A DNA stretch of 64,000 nucleotides from Burkholderia sp. WSM2232 (GTDB lineage: Bacteria > Pseudomonadota > Gammaproteobacteria > Burkholderiales > Burkholderiaceae). Location of the stretch: positions 101,290-165,289 of the forward strand of contig NZ_AWZV01000017.1 in NCBI RefSeq assembly GCF_000472545.1, written 5' to 3'. Position 1 is the stretch's first letter; every line of letters starts with the position of its first letter. Shown one piece after another: positions 8,746-17,012 of this stretch. Position numbers and translations under genes: made by a program. The notes under the pieces were generated by a model, which did no database searches, was not told the DNA's origin, and saw only the letters and a list, made by a program, of their open reading frames with translations.

Positions 8746-9771
8746 ATGCGTCGCGCGTTGGTTATCGCACCGAACTGGATCGGTGACGCATTGATGGCGC
8801 AGCCGCTTTTTGCGCGCCTCGTGAAACTGCATCCCCGCGTCGCGATCGACGCGGTCGCGCCCTCCTGGGTCGCCCCCGTGCTCGAGCGCATGCCGGAGAT
8901 CCGCGACGTCTACGCCACCGACCTCGCGCACGGCAAGCTGCAGATGCTGCGCCGCTGGCAACTTGCGAGCGACTTGCGCGACGTAGGCTACGACGCAGCC
9001 TACGTGCTGCCGAACTCGCTGAAATCGGCGCTGATTCCGTGGATGGCCGGCATTCGCCTGCGCATCGGCTATACCGGCGAAAGCCGCTACGGCCTCCTGA
9101 ACGTGCGCCACGCGAATCCTCGCAAGGACGAGCGAGCGCCGATGGTGGGCCATTACGCCGCCCTCGCCTACGCCCCCGGCGCGAAGATTCCCGACGACCT
9201 GCCGATGCCGCGGCTCGACGCCGACCTGAACGAGGCGTCGCGCGTGTCGGCGCGTTTTAACCTCGACACGCGCGTGCCGTTGCTGGTGTTCTGCCCCGGC
9301 GCCGAATACGGCCCGGCCAAGCGCTGGCCGCCGGAGCATTTCGCCGCGCTCGCGCAAATGGTCGGCCAGTCGTTCCCGTACACGCAGATAGTCGCGCTCG
9401 GCTCGCCGAAAGACGCGCCGCTTGCGCAGGCCATCGCCGAGAAAGCGCCGAACGTGCGCAACCTGTGCGGACAGACTGCGCTTGGCGAAGCGTGCGCGCT
9501 CATCTCGCGGGCCAATGCGGTCGTTACGAACGATTCGGGGCTCATGCACGTCGCCGCCGCGCTGCGCCGGCCACTCGTCGCCGTCTACGGTTCCACGGAT
9601 CCGCGCCACACGCCGCCCCTGTCGGAGCTTGCGAAGGTACAATGGCTTCATCTCGAATGCAGCCCCTGTTTTCAGCGCGAGTGTCCGCTCGGTCATCTGA
9701 ACTGCCTCAAGCAGTTGAGCGCCGAGCAGGTTTTCGGCGATTTACGCGGCATGTTGCTCGCGCAACGCTGA
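8746..9771 (+). CDS. waaF: ADP-heptose:LPS heptosyltransferase II
   Basis: 341 residues beginning MRRALVIAPNWIGDALMAQPLF, the GT-B fold glycine/asparagine start of WaaF. The second domain contains VPLLVFCPGAEYGPAKRWPPEHFAAL and, near residue 255, NAVVTNDSGLMHVAAALRRPLVAVYGSTDPRHTPP, which bind the ADP-heptose donor. It adds the second heptose of the LPS inner core at the cytoplasmic face of the inner membrane. No other LPS gene is adjacent, so it seems to be a lone core gene here. Confidence 0.95.
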   Translation: MRRALVIAPNWIGDALMAQPLFARLVKLHPRVAIDAVAPSWVAPVLERMPEIRDVYATDLAHGKLQMLRRWQLASDLRDVGYDAAYVLPNSLKSALIPWMAGIRLRIGYTGESRYGLLNVRHANPRKDERAPMVGHYAALAYAPGAKIPDDLPMPRLDADLNEASRVSARFNLDTRVPLLVFCPGAEYGPAKRWPPEHFAALAQMVGQSFPYTQIVALGSPKDAPLAQAIAEKAPNVRNLCGQTALGEACALISRANAVVTNDSGLMHVAAALRRPLVAVYGSTDPRHTPPLSELAKVQWLHLECSPCFQRECPLGHLNCLKQLSAEQVFGDLRGMLLAQR

Positions 9772-9939
9772 GCCGCCCGACACTCGCACGCAACACCGCA
9801 CGCCCCTGAGCGCGTCGCGTCATGTTCGCGCCTTGCGGCGCGGGCATTCTGGCGCTCGGGTGCAATTGTCCGGTGCTCCGGACTGCCCCGCTCACCGCTG
9901 CCTTGCAACCGCGCGCCGCGCACAAGAGACTGACGAGCC

Positions 9940-10386
9940 ATGCCACGTTTTGCCCACATCTTCGAAGCCGCCGCCGATACCCTCAACGCCTATTACCAGG
10001 CCGTCGCCGAGGTCAATATCGACAGCCTGATGGGCCTGTGGATCGACGAAGAGTTCGTGAGCTGCATCTGCGCCGACGGCTCGCACCTGCACGGCCTCGA
10101 CAGCATCCGCGCGGGCTTGCAGGTGCAGTTCGAAGCGGCGCCGGTCTCTATCGAACCGCTCGATATTCGCGTCTACGACAGTCTCGGCACCGTCGTCTAC
10201 GCAATCGCGGAAGCGCATCGGCCTGTCGACCCGAAAGCCGCGCCCGCCATGGTGTTCACCACGTATGTGATGGTCCACGAGCGCGGCGAATGGCGCATCG
10301 CGCACATCCACGCGAGCCCCATGCCCAATGAAGCCGCCAGCCAGTTTGCGACCAAGATGCGGCATGGCCAGGGGTCGCTCCACTGA
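9940..10386 (+). CDS. NTF2-fold (SnoaL/DUF4440-like) protein
   Basis: 148 residues from MPRFAHIFEAAADTLNAYYQAVAEVNIDSLMGLWIDEE. The helix-rich start, then a curved-sheet pattern with YDSLGTVVYAIAEAHR and AMVFTTYVMVHERGEWRIAHIHASPMP, is typical of the nuclear-transport-factor-2/ketosteroid-isomerase-like fold, in particular the DUF4440 group. No catalytic residues can be assigned, and a substrate is unknown. It is followed after 51 bases by a hydrolase on the same strand, so the two may be co-transcribed. Confidence 0.7.
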   Translation: MPRFAHIFEAAADTLNAYYQAVAEVNIDSLMGLWIDEEFVSCICADGSHLHGLDSIRAGLQVQFEAAPVSIEPLDIRVYDSLGTVVYAIAEAHRPVDPKAAPAMVFTTYVMVHERGEWRIAHIHASPMPNEAASQFATKMRHGQGSLH

Positions 10387-10437
10387 CGCGCGGCGGGCCG
10401 CCAACGCTTTCGCGCTGAATTTCGCTTTCGAACCGGC

Positions 10438-11586
10438 ATGAGCACGCCCCGCAGCAACTCAGGTTGCCCAACGACACCCGAGCACGCCGCCACTTCGGGC
10501 GCAGGCGGTGTCGAGGCCGCTATCCAGTCCACCATCGACGCCACCATCAACGCGGGCCTCTCAGCCGCCAAAGACCTGCTCTACCGCGCGCCGCTGTGGT
10601 TGCCGAACAGGCATGTGCAGACCATCGTGCCGTCGCTGTTCGCCCGCCGTCCGGCCGTGTCGTTTCGCCGTGAGCGCTGGGATACACCCGACGGAGACTT
10701 CATCGACGTCGACTGGGTCCGGCACGACAATCCGCCGGCCTCGGCCGTGACAGGCGACGCCGGGCGCCAGCTTCCCGCCGCCGACGCGCCGTTGCTCGTT
10801 CTGTTTCACGGTCTGGAAGGCAGCTCCGCCTCGCATTACGCATCCGCGCTGATGGCCGCCGCGCGCGACTATGGCTGGCACGGCGTCGTGCCGCACTTTC
10901 GCAGTTGCAGCGGCGAGCTCAATCGCCTGCCGCGCTTCTATCATCTCGCGGACAGCAACGAAGTGGATTGGATCCTGCGGCGCCTGCGCGCGGTGCATCG
11001 CGGGCCATTGGTAGCCGCGGGCGTGTCGCTCGGGGGCAACGTGCTGTTGCGCTGGCTCGGCGAGCGGCGCGAGGACGCCGCGACGGTGGTTGCCGGCGCC
11101 GCCGTGATCTCCGCGCCCATCGATGTGCACGCCGGCGGCCACGCGTTGTCGCAAGGCCTCGGCATGATTTACACGCGCAATTTCCTGAAGACGCTCAAGC
11201 ACAAGGCCGGGCAGAAGCTGGCGCAATTCCCGGGCCTCTTTGACCGCGATGCAATGCTCGCGAGCCGTACCATGTACGAGTTCGACAACGTGGTCACAGC
11301 GCCGCTGCACGGCTTTCGCGACACCGACGAGTACTGGAGCGTGGCCACCACGCGCCCCTTGCTGCCGCACATCGAGGTGCCCACGCTGGTGCTGAATGCG
11401 CGCAACGATCCCTTCCTGCCGGCAAGGGCGTTGCCGTCACGGCATCAGGTGTCGGCGGCGGTGGAACTCGATCAGCCGAGGCACGGCGGGCACGCCGGCT
11501 TCATGACCGGACCGTTTCCCGGCCGGATCGACTGGCTGTCGCGGCGCGTGTTGAGCTTTCTGGAGCAACACGTCGATCATGGATGA
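10438..11586 (+). CDS. YheT-family alpha/beta hydrolase
   Basis: 382 residues. An alpha/beta-hydrolase core begins near residue 120 with PLLVLFHGLEGSSASHYASALMAAA (oxyanion region), then VPHFRSCSGELNRLPRFYH, a sequence typical of the YheT/ABHD1-3 family. The nucleophile serine lies in AAGVSLGGNVLLRWL; the acid in VLNARNDPFLP and the histidine in QPRHGGHAGF complete the triad. Natural substrates of YheT proteins are unclear, probably esters. The last 8 bases overlap the next gene, suggesting translational coupling. Confidence 0.88.
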   Translation: MSTPRSNSGCPTTPEHAATSGAGGVEAAIQSTIDATINAGLSAAKDLLYRAPLWLPNRHVQTIVPSLFARRPAVSFRRERWDTPDGDFIDVDWVRHDNPPASAVTGDAGRQLPAADAPLLVLFHGLEGSSASHYASALMAAARDYGWHGVVPHFRSCSGELNRLPRFYHLADSNEVDWILRRLRAVHRGPLVAAGVSLGGNVLLRWLGERREDAATVVAGAAVISAPIDVHAGGHALSQGLGMIYTRNFLKTLKHKAGQKLAQFPGLFDRDAMLASRTMYEFDNVVTAPLHGFRDTDEYWSVATTRPLLPHIEVPTLVLNARNDPFLPARALPSRHQVSAAVELDQPRHGGHAGFMTGPFPGRIDWLSRRVLSFLEQHVDHG

Positions 11587-12187
11587 CATCGTCAAGCAGG
11601 CCTTGGCCAAATGGCCAAACGTTCCCAGTTGCACCGGCTGGCTGATGCTCGACCGGCGCGGCCAGTGGCGCATGCGCGACGAAGCCGCGCAGGCGAGCGG
11701 CTCGCCGGGCGTGCCGATCCGCCACGAGGCGCTGCTCGGCTTCATCAACCGCAACTACGAGTGTGACGAGGGCGGGCAATGGTTCTTCCAGAACGGCCCG
11801 CAGCGGGTGTATGTGGAACTGGGCTACACGCCGTGGGTGGTGCGTTTGTCGGTCGAGGCGAGCGGCGCGCTCGCGTTGACAGATCAGGCGGGCAACCGTT
11901 TCGAACCCTCGGCCGTTTATGCCGACGACGAGGGCAACATTCTGTTCGCCGGCGCCTCGGGTCCCGCCGGCGCTTCGGAAGCGTCGGATCTAAGCGCGCC
12001 ACCGCGAATCGCCGTGTTGCACGATCACGACCTGAACGTATTCGCCGATCACACGACGCTCGCCGACGATTCCGCGAGCGGCGAGCTTCACTGGAATGGC
12101 GGCGCGACCTTGCCGCTTCAGCCTATACGGCGCGAAGCAGTCGCGGCGCGCTTCGGTTTTGTCGGGAGCCCGGCGGCTAACGTGTGA
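11579..12187 (+). CDS. Conserved protein of unknown function (DUF2946-like)
   Basis: 202 residues from MDDIVKQALAKWPNVPSCTGWLMLDRRGQWRMRDE. I recognise the N-terminal 110 residues as a conserved betaproteobacterial family, possibly DUF2946, with motifs GFINRNYECDEGGQWFFQNGPQRVYVELGYTPWVVRL. The C-terminal half is more variable. No signal peptide or membrane segment is seen. Its ATG lies inside the end of the hydrolase gene (ATGGATGA), so the two are likely translated together; that link is the only clue to function. Confidence 0.7.
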   Translation: MDDIVKQALAKWPNVPSCTGWLMLDRRGQWRMRDEAAQASGSPGVPIRHEALLGFINRNYECDEGGQWFFQNGPQRVYVELGYTPWVVRLSVEASGALALTDQAGNRFEPSAVYADDEGNILFAGASGPAGASEASDLSAPPRIAVLHDHDLNVFADHTTLADDSASGELHWNGGATLPLQPIRREAVAARFGFVGSPAANV

Positions 12188-12308
12188 GGCGCGAGTCCCG
12201 CGGGAAAGCAGCTTCTCCGCGAAAACGCTTGCGGCAGTGGGTTAATCGCTGCTCGCGCAGCAATGCTGGTGTCGCCGCCCAGCGCCGCAGTGCTGAGGCG
12301 GTTCGCGG

Positions 12309-14063
12309 CTAGCTCTTTTCATCGAGCCGCTCTTCCTTGTAGCGGTTTTCCATTTCGTGCAGCCTCGCGTCGACGGTGGCAAGGTCGTAATAGCCGATCG
12401 TCTTCATGTCGCGCGCGTCCTTCAATTGACGGATCGCCGAGGGCCACGCACCTTCGAGCGCGAACTTTTCGGCGAGCGCTCGATGACGCGTGAGCGCATC
12501 GCCCGAACCGGCGCTCGCCTGCGCGAGGTACAGCCACCATGCGGGCTGATCGGGCTGCGCCCGCGTCTCTTTTTGGGCCAACGCCTGCGCCTCGGCAAAA
12601 CGCTTCAGGCTCAGCAAGGTGCGAATATGCATGTCGATGGCGGCGTTCGATTGCGGCCAGCGTGTCTGCGCGAACTCGGCAAGACGCAGGGCGTCCTGGT
12701 CGCGCCCGGCACGGCGTGCGATGTCGGCGGCGAGCACGTCGAGACTTGGCGAGCTGCGCGCGGCGTCACCTTCCGCCTGCGCACCGGCCGAAAACGCGGC
12801 ACGCGACGCAGCAAGCGACTGAGCCGCGTCGTCGTAGCGTTCGAGCAGCATCTGGCCATATGCGATGCCGTACCAGTTCGCAGCCACATTCGGCGCCGTG
12901 CGGTCCTCAATCTCCGAGCGCAGCCGCGAGATCTCGTCGGCGTACTCGCTGCGCGAGCGGTCCTGCAACAGGCGAGCCCGCGCGCGCACGAAGCCATATT
13001 CACTCGCCTGATGCGGTTGCCGGTAAGGCGCGCGCCGCGCGCGGTCTTCCATGTCGGCAATCCGCTCGCCGGTCAGCGGGTGCGTGCGCGCATAGGCCGG
13101 AATGCCGGTGTCGCTCATCGACGCCCGGTCAAGGCGGCCGAAGAACGTGGTCATCGCGTACGGGTCGTAGCCCGCGCCCGCAAGCAGCAAAAAGCCGACG
13201 CGGTCCGCCTCGTGTTCGGCCGAACGCGAAAAGCGCAGCTGGTTGTCTACCGCATAGGCCTGGCCACCTATCGCAATCGCACTGCCCAGGTCGCCGCTAT
13301 GCGCGAGCACGCCCGCGAGCACGCCGAACAGCATGCCGGCGAGGGCCGCATAGCCGCTGCGCTCGCCGGTCGTGATCATCCGCGAGATGTGGCGTTGCAG
13401 GACGTGGCCCATCTCGTGGCCGAGCACGGACGCGAGTTCGGATTCGGTTTGCGTGGTGACGATCAGCCCCGTGTTGACGCCGATGAAACCGCCGGGCAGC
13501 GAAAACGCGTTGATCTGCGGGTCGCGCACCGCAAAGAGGTCGAAGTCGGGCCGGTACCCGCCGATATAGAGCGCGTTGGCCGCTGCCGCGAGTTTCCCCG
13601 CGACCGAGTTCAGATAGTCGCGCACTAGCCAGTCGTCGAGATAGTCGGGGTCGCGGCGCAATTCGCGCATCACGCGTTCGCCGAGTTTGCGCTCTGCTTG
13701 CGGCGTCAGCGTCCCGGCGCCGCCGCTGCCGAGGTCGGGCAATTGTTGCGCGGTAATCGGCGCTCGCCAGCCGCCGTTGCCACCGCTGTTGTCAATGCCG
13801 TTGCCACTGCTGGCGCCACGGTTCAACGCAAAGTTGCCGGAAAAGCGGCTTTGCGCGCCGCCGTACACGCCGAACACGCCTTGGGCGATGTCGGGTGGCA
13901 CCAGCGGATCCGCATACGACTCCACCGGCCCGCTGACGAGCGGCGGCTCCGCGGACTGCGCGGCAGGCGCGGCACCGGAGGCGGCGCGAGCCTGCGCCGA
14001 CGCAGCAGGCGGCACCGCAAGCGCGATACACAGCAACGCAGCAGGAAACCGTTTCGGACGCAT
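12309..14063 (-). CDS. Periplasmic M48 metalloprotease with TPR region (BepA/YfgC-like)
   Basis: 584 residues. The start at 14063 (MRPKRFPAALLCIALAVPPAASAQA) gives a clean signal peptide. The catalytic zinc motif is His216-Glu217-Met-Gly-His220 in SVLGHEMGHVLQRH, with the third ligand in RSAEHEADRVGF. The C-terminal ~240 residues carry repeated helical TPR-like units (LLERYDDAAQSL, LLSLKRFAEAQAL). BepA in E. coli degrades or assists assembly of outer membrane proteins such as LptD and BamA; the same role is likely here. It is divergent from moaC across a microsatellite-bearing gap. Confidence 0.9.
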   Translation of the reverse strand: MRPKRFPAALLCIALAVPPAASAQARAASGAAPAAQSAEPPLVSGPVESYADPLVPPDIAQGVFGVYGGAQSRFSGNFALNRGASSGNGIDNSGGNGGWRAPITAQQLPDLGSGGAGTLTPQAERKLGERVMRELRRDPDYLDDWLVRDYLNSVAGKLAAAANALYIGGYRPDFDLFAVRDPQINAFSLPGGFIGVNTGLIVTTQTESELASVLGHEMGHVLQRHISRMITTGERSGYAALAGMLFGVLAGVLAHSGDLGSAIAIGGQAYAVDNQLRFSRSAEHEADRVGFLLLAGAGYDPYAMTTFFGRLDRASMSDTGIPAYARTHPLTGERIADMEDRARRAPYRQPHQASEYGFVRARARLLQDRSRSEYADEISRLRSEIEDRTAPNVAANWYGIAYGQMLLERYDDAAQSLAASRAAFSAGAQAEGDAARSSPSLDVLAADIARRAGRDQDALRLAEFAQTRWPQSNAAIDMHIRTLLSLKRFAEAQALAQKETRAQPDQPAWWLYLAQASAGSGDALTRHRALAEKFALEGAWPSAIRQLKDARDMKTIGYYDLATVDARLHEMENRYKEERLDEKS

Positions 14064-14185
14064 TGCGAGTTCGTGTGACGGAATCGGATAGCGATGCCCG
14101 CCGCTCTCATCAACGCAATAAGATAGCGGACAAGGTGCAATTGTAATCAGTGAACGCGCGTGTGAGGCGTGCGCGGGTGCGCCGC

Positions 14186-14295
14186 GTAGCCGTGTAGCCG
14201 TGTAGCCGTGTAGCCGTGTAGCAGCGTAGCCACGTAGCCGCGTAGCCGTAGCCGTAGCCATAGCGATAGCCGCACCGCACCGCACCGCACCGCAC
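14186..14295. repeat. Compound microsatellite (8-, 6- and 5-base units) before moaC
   Basis: Four perfect and three near copies of the octamer GTAGCCGT (14186-14241) pass directly into five hexamers of GTAGCC type (14242-14271) and then four full and one partial GCACC pentamer (14272-14295). The array lies between the divergent M48 protease and moaC, ending 33 bases before the moaC ATG and 19 before its ribosome-binding site, so length changes could alter promoter spacing. Confidence 0.9.
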
Positions 14296-14328
14296 TGCTA
14301 TGATAGGCGCCCTCTGAAGGAGCCAACC

Positions 14329-14805
14329 ATGCCTGACCTCACTCATTTCGACGCTGCCGGCAAGGCGCACATGGTGGACGTCGGCGGCAAGCAGGAGACC
14401 AAACGCATTGCCATCGCGCGAGGTTCGATCCGCATGCTGCCGGAAACGTTCGTGCTGATTCGCGACGGCAACGCCAAAAAGGGCGACGTGATCGGCATCG
14501 CGCGCATTGCCGCGATTCAGGGCGCCAAGCGCACGGCCGATCTGATTCCGCTGTGTCATCCGCTCGCGCTGACACGCGTGAAGGTGGACTTCGAGCTGGA
14601 CGACAAACTGCCCGCCGTGCACTGCACCGCGCAGGTCGAAACGCTAGGCAGAACCGGAGTCGAAATGGAAGCGCTCACCGCCGTGCAGGTAGGGCTGCTG
14701 ACGGTGTACGACATGTGCAAGGCGGTGGATCGGGGCATGACCATCACCGATGTGAAGGTGATGGAAAAGCATGGCGGGAAGTCGGGGGATTGGGTGGCGC
14801 AGTGA
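14329..14805 (+). CDS. moaC: Cyclic pyranopterin monophosphate synthase
   Basis: 158 residues from MPDLTHFDAAGKAHMVDVGGKQETKR, preceded by GAAGGAG. MoaC landmarks are KGDVIGIARIAAIQGAKRTADLIPLCHPL (substrate pocket, near residue 50), the histidine in LPAVHCTAQVETLGRTGVEMEALTAV, and YDMCKAVDRGMTITDVKVMEKHGGKSGDW at the end. It converts the GTP-derived intermediate to cPMP in molybdenum cofactor synthesis. No other moa gene is adjacent. The gene is immediately downstream of the microsatellite. Confidence 0.97.
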   Translation: MPDLTHFDAAGKAHMVDVGGKQETKRIAIARGSIRMLPETFVLIRDGNAKKGDVIGIARIAAIQGAKRTADLIPLCHPLALTRVKVDFELDDKLPAVHCTAQVETLGRTGVEMEALTAVQVGLLTVYDMCKAVDRGMTITDVKVMEKHGGKSGDWVAQ

Positions 14806-14874
14806 CCGCTGGCGGTCACACTCCTCGCGCTCACACTCTTTCAGGTGCCGGCTCGGTTCTACGAAAAGCGCGGC

Positions 14875-16650
14875 TTACTCCTCGTCGTCTTCCTGGACGT
14901 CGCCCGAGGGCATGCCGTAGCGCTTGACCAGCTCGGCCTTGAAGCCTGCGAGCGTTTTCTGTTCATCGCAGAGTTGATACAGATAGCTCAACTGCGACGG
15001 CCAGTCTTTCAGCTCCTCGGCGAAGATTTTCAGCCGCTCGACGGTATCGAAGGCGGCGGCCGTGTCGCCACTTAACGCCTGTAGCACCGCATAACGACGC
15101 AGCACCGTCTCGCCCGGCAGGAGCGCCATCGCCTGACGGTGCATTGCCAGCTTGTGTTGAAGGTCCATCGAGTTCATCGGCAAAAGCGTTGCCATGCCGT
15201 ACCCACCCCATGCCCTGAACAGGAACGACGGTTCAGCGCGATATTGCTCAGCGGGCCGGGAGCCGTAGTACAGCACTTCCGCGCGCGCGTAATCGCGATA
15301 CACCGGATACAGCGCGGCAATGCTGCCGAACACGATCGCAGCGAACACGCCGAATGACAGCCGCGCGGGCACGAGCCGCAGCGGACGTGTCTCGAGCAAC
15401 CCGAACACAAACATGGCAGGCAGCAGGAAGAACATGTACTGCTGTGGATATTCGACGAGCGCATGCATGACGAGCACGCCAATCAGCGCAATGCCGAACA
15501 CGCGGGCCGCGCTTTGCGGCGCACGCACGACGCGCACGAGCCACGCAACGAGGCCGAACAGCACGATCGCGAGGCCGATCAGACCGGTCTTCGCGAGCAG
15601 GTCGATAAAAATGTCGTGCGAGTTGTTGGCGATCTCCACGCCGCCGAGCGTCTTCGCGAACTGGTACTGATAGCTCGGAAACTCGCCCCAGCCGACACCT
15701 AGCAGCGGATGCGTGCGGAACATCGTCCAGCCGTATTTCCACAGCGCGAGCCGCGGCGCGATCTGGCCGGCGTCCTTGAAGCGGTCCGCCGCGGACTGCC
15801 CGAGCTCGAGGTGATAGCGCACATTGGCCCAACGAATCAGCGCATTGACGACGAAGAACAGCACCGCAAGCGCAAGCGGAATAAGCCATTGCCGATGGCT
15901 GCGGCGCAGCTGCGGTTCGGCGCGCGTTTGTACCAACGCCATCCAGAACCCGGCCACGACGATCACGCCCATCTGCAGCCACGGACCACGCGAAACGGTC
16001 AACGCGAGCCCCACCGCGAAAATGGTCGACGCGAGCGCCCAGATCGCGACGGCGATCCGGCGTGTCTGCACGAGGTACAGCGCGCCCGCCATCGCGAACG
16101 CGATGTAGGTGGCGAGGTGATTCGCCTGCGCCATGTTGCCGAATGGCCGACGCTCCACCGTCACGTTATACGCGACGACGAGCGGCGACACGCGCGCCTC
16201 GAGATGAAAGAGCTGAATGACCTGGCAGAACACCGCAAACAATCCGCCAACAACGAGTGCGCAAGCCGCCCAGCGCAACGCGTTTTCACCGAGCTTTGCG
16301 CGCGCGAAGCCATAGCCCGCATGCGTCGCCATGAAGGCGGCCAGCAGGAAACCGCCGCCGAGCCAGTTCATCGACGGCTGCGAGACCGGCAGCAATACCG
16401 ATTGCGCGACCAGCAGCAGGCCGAACAGCAACGGCACAAGTGCCACCACAGGCGAAGCAAAAGCCACGCGAGGCTGCGAGCCCGCCACCAGCAGGACCAC
16501 GCCGGCGCCCATCAGCAGGTACAGCGCGAGGGCTGTGAATTCGGCGTAGAACGTTGGAATCGGGTACGTGTGGTTGACGACTGCATAAGGCAGCACCAAC
16601 GCGAGAGCCAACAGAACGAGAGAAAGGTAGCGCGCGAAAGGTGTGGGCAT
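14875..16650 (-). CDS. pglL: PglL-type protein O-oligosaccharyltransferase (Wzy/O-antigen ligase family)
   Basis: 591 residues with about a dozen hydrophobic membrane helices. The large periplasmic-loop/ligase region has GVGWGEFPSYQYQFAKTLGG followed by NNSHDIFIDLLAKTGLIGL, the Wzy_C core with a conserved histidine, and the C-terminal part (EPSFLFRAWGGYGMATLLPMN onward) is the extension that separates PglL enzymes from O-antigen ligases (Wzy_C_2/DUF3366). PglL moves lipid-linked oligosaccharides onto Ser/Thr of periplasmic proteins. The pilin gene lies upstream on the same strand. In Burkholderia cenocepacia PglL is a general O-glycosylation enzyme, so the pilin need not be the only target. 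Confidence 0.88.
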   Translation of the reverse strand: MPTPFARYLSLVLLALALVLPYAVVNHTYPIPTFYAEFTALALYLLMGAGVVLLVAGSQPRVAFASPVVALVPLLFGLLLVAQSVLLPVSQPSMNWLGGGFLLAAFMATHAGYGFARAKLGENALRWAACALVVGGLFAVFCQVIQLFHLEARVSPLVVAYNVTVERRPFGNMAQANHLATYIAFAMAGALYLVQTRRIAVAIWALASTIFAVGLALTVSRGPWLQMGVIVVAGFWMALVQTRAEPQLRRSHRQWLIPLALAVLFFVVNALIRWANVRYHLELGQSAADRFKDAGQIAPRLALWKYGWTMFRTHPLLGVGWGEFPSYQYQFAKTLGGVEIANNSHDIFIDLLAKTGLIGLAIVLFGLVAWLVRVVRAPQSAARVFGIALIGVLVMHALVEYPQQYMFFLLPAMFVFGLLETRPLRLVPARLSFGVFAAIVFGSIAALYPVYRDYARAEVLYYGSRPAEQYRAEPSFLFRAWGGYGMATLLPMNSMDLQHKLAMHRQAMALLPGETVLRRYAVLQALSGDTAAAFDTVERLKIFAEELKDWPSQLSYLYQLCDEQKTLAGFKAELVKRYGMPSGDVQEDDEE

Positions 16651-16758
16651 CGAGTAAGCGGGTGGGCGTCAGCAACCGGCGCACTATACAAAAAATTCCT
16701 TCTTCTGTGCGCCGGCTGGCCTGAAATATCCCGAAAATCATCGATTTACGCGCGAATC

Positions 16759-16913
16759 GTTAGCTTCTGGCGCGTGTCGCATGTGCGGCGCGTGCGGCGC
16801 GTGCGGCGCGTGCGGCGCGTGTGGCGCGTGTGGCGCATGTCCCGCATGTCCTGCACGTCCCACATGTCTCGCATGTCCCACATGTCCCGCATGTCGCGCG
16901 TGTGCCCCAGACG
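16759..16913. repeat. 9-base minisatellite between pilin and pglL
   Basis: About sixteen consecutive 9-base units of the form GCGCRTGYG / NCGCATGTC, starting as GTGCGGCGC copies and drifting to ATGTCCCGC and ATGTCCCAC copies. Looser matches continue to about 17000. Because the unit is a multiple of three, every frame gives a tripeptide repeat (RDM/WDM/RRT on the minus strand, CGA or VRR on the plus strand). I read these as by-products, not proteins. The 362-base gap 16651-17012 contains nothing else I can name. Confidence 0.88.
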
Positions 16914-17012
16914 ACGCACGTCACCCAGGATCGCGCTGGTCACGCGCGTCACTCATGTCGCGCATGTCGCGCAGATCACGCACATGACGCAGCGTCAGTT
17001 TCGTCAGCTGCG

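Noticed and set aside
12357..13628. Plus-strand open frame opposite the BepA-like protease
   Set aside because: Arg/Ala/His-rich antisense frame without motifs; the protease has a signal peptide and zinc site.
14186..14295. Possible CRISPR-like array
   Set aside because: Repeat units of 5-8 bases are directly tandem with no spacers, and no cas genes are present.
16781..16987. Cysteine-rich repeat peptide (CGA/CPA tripeptides) in the minisatellite
   Set aside because: Created by the 9-base repeat unit; other frames give equally regular peptides and there is no ribosome-binding site.
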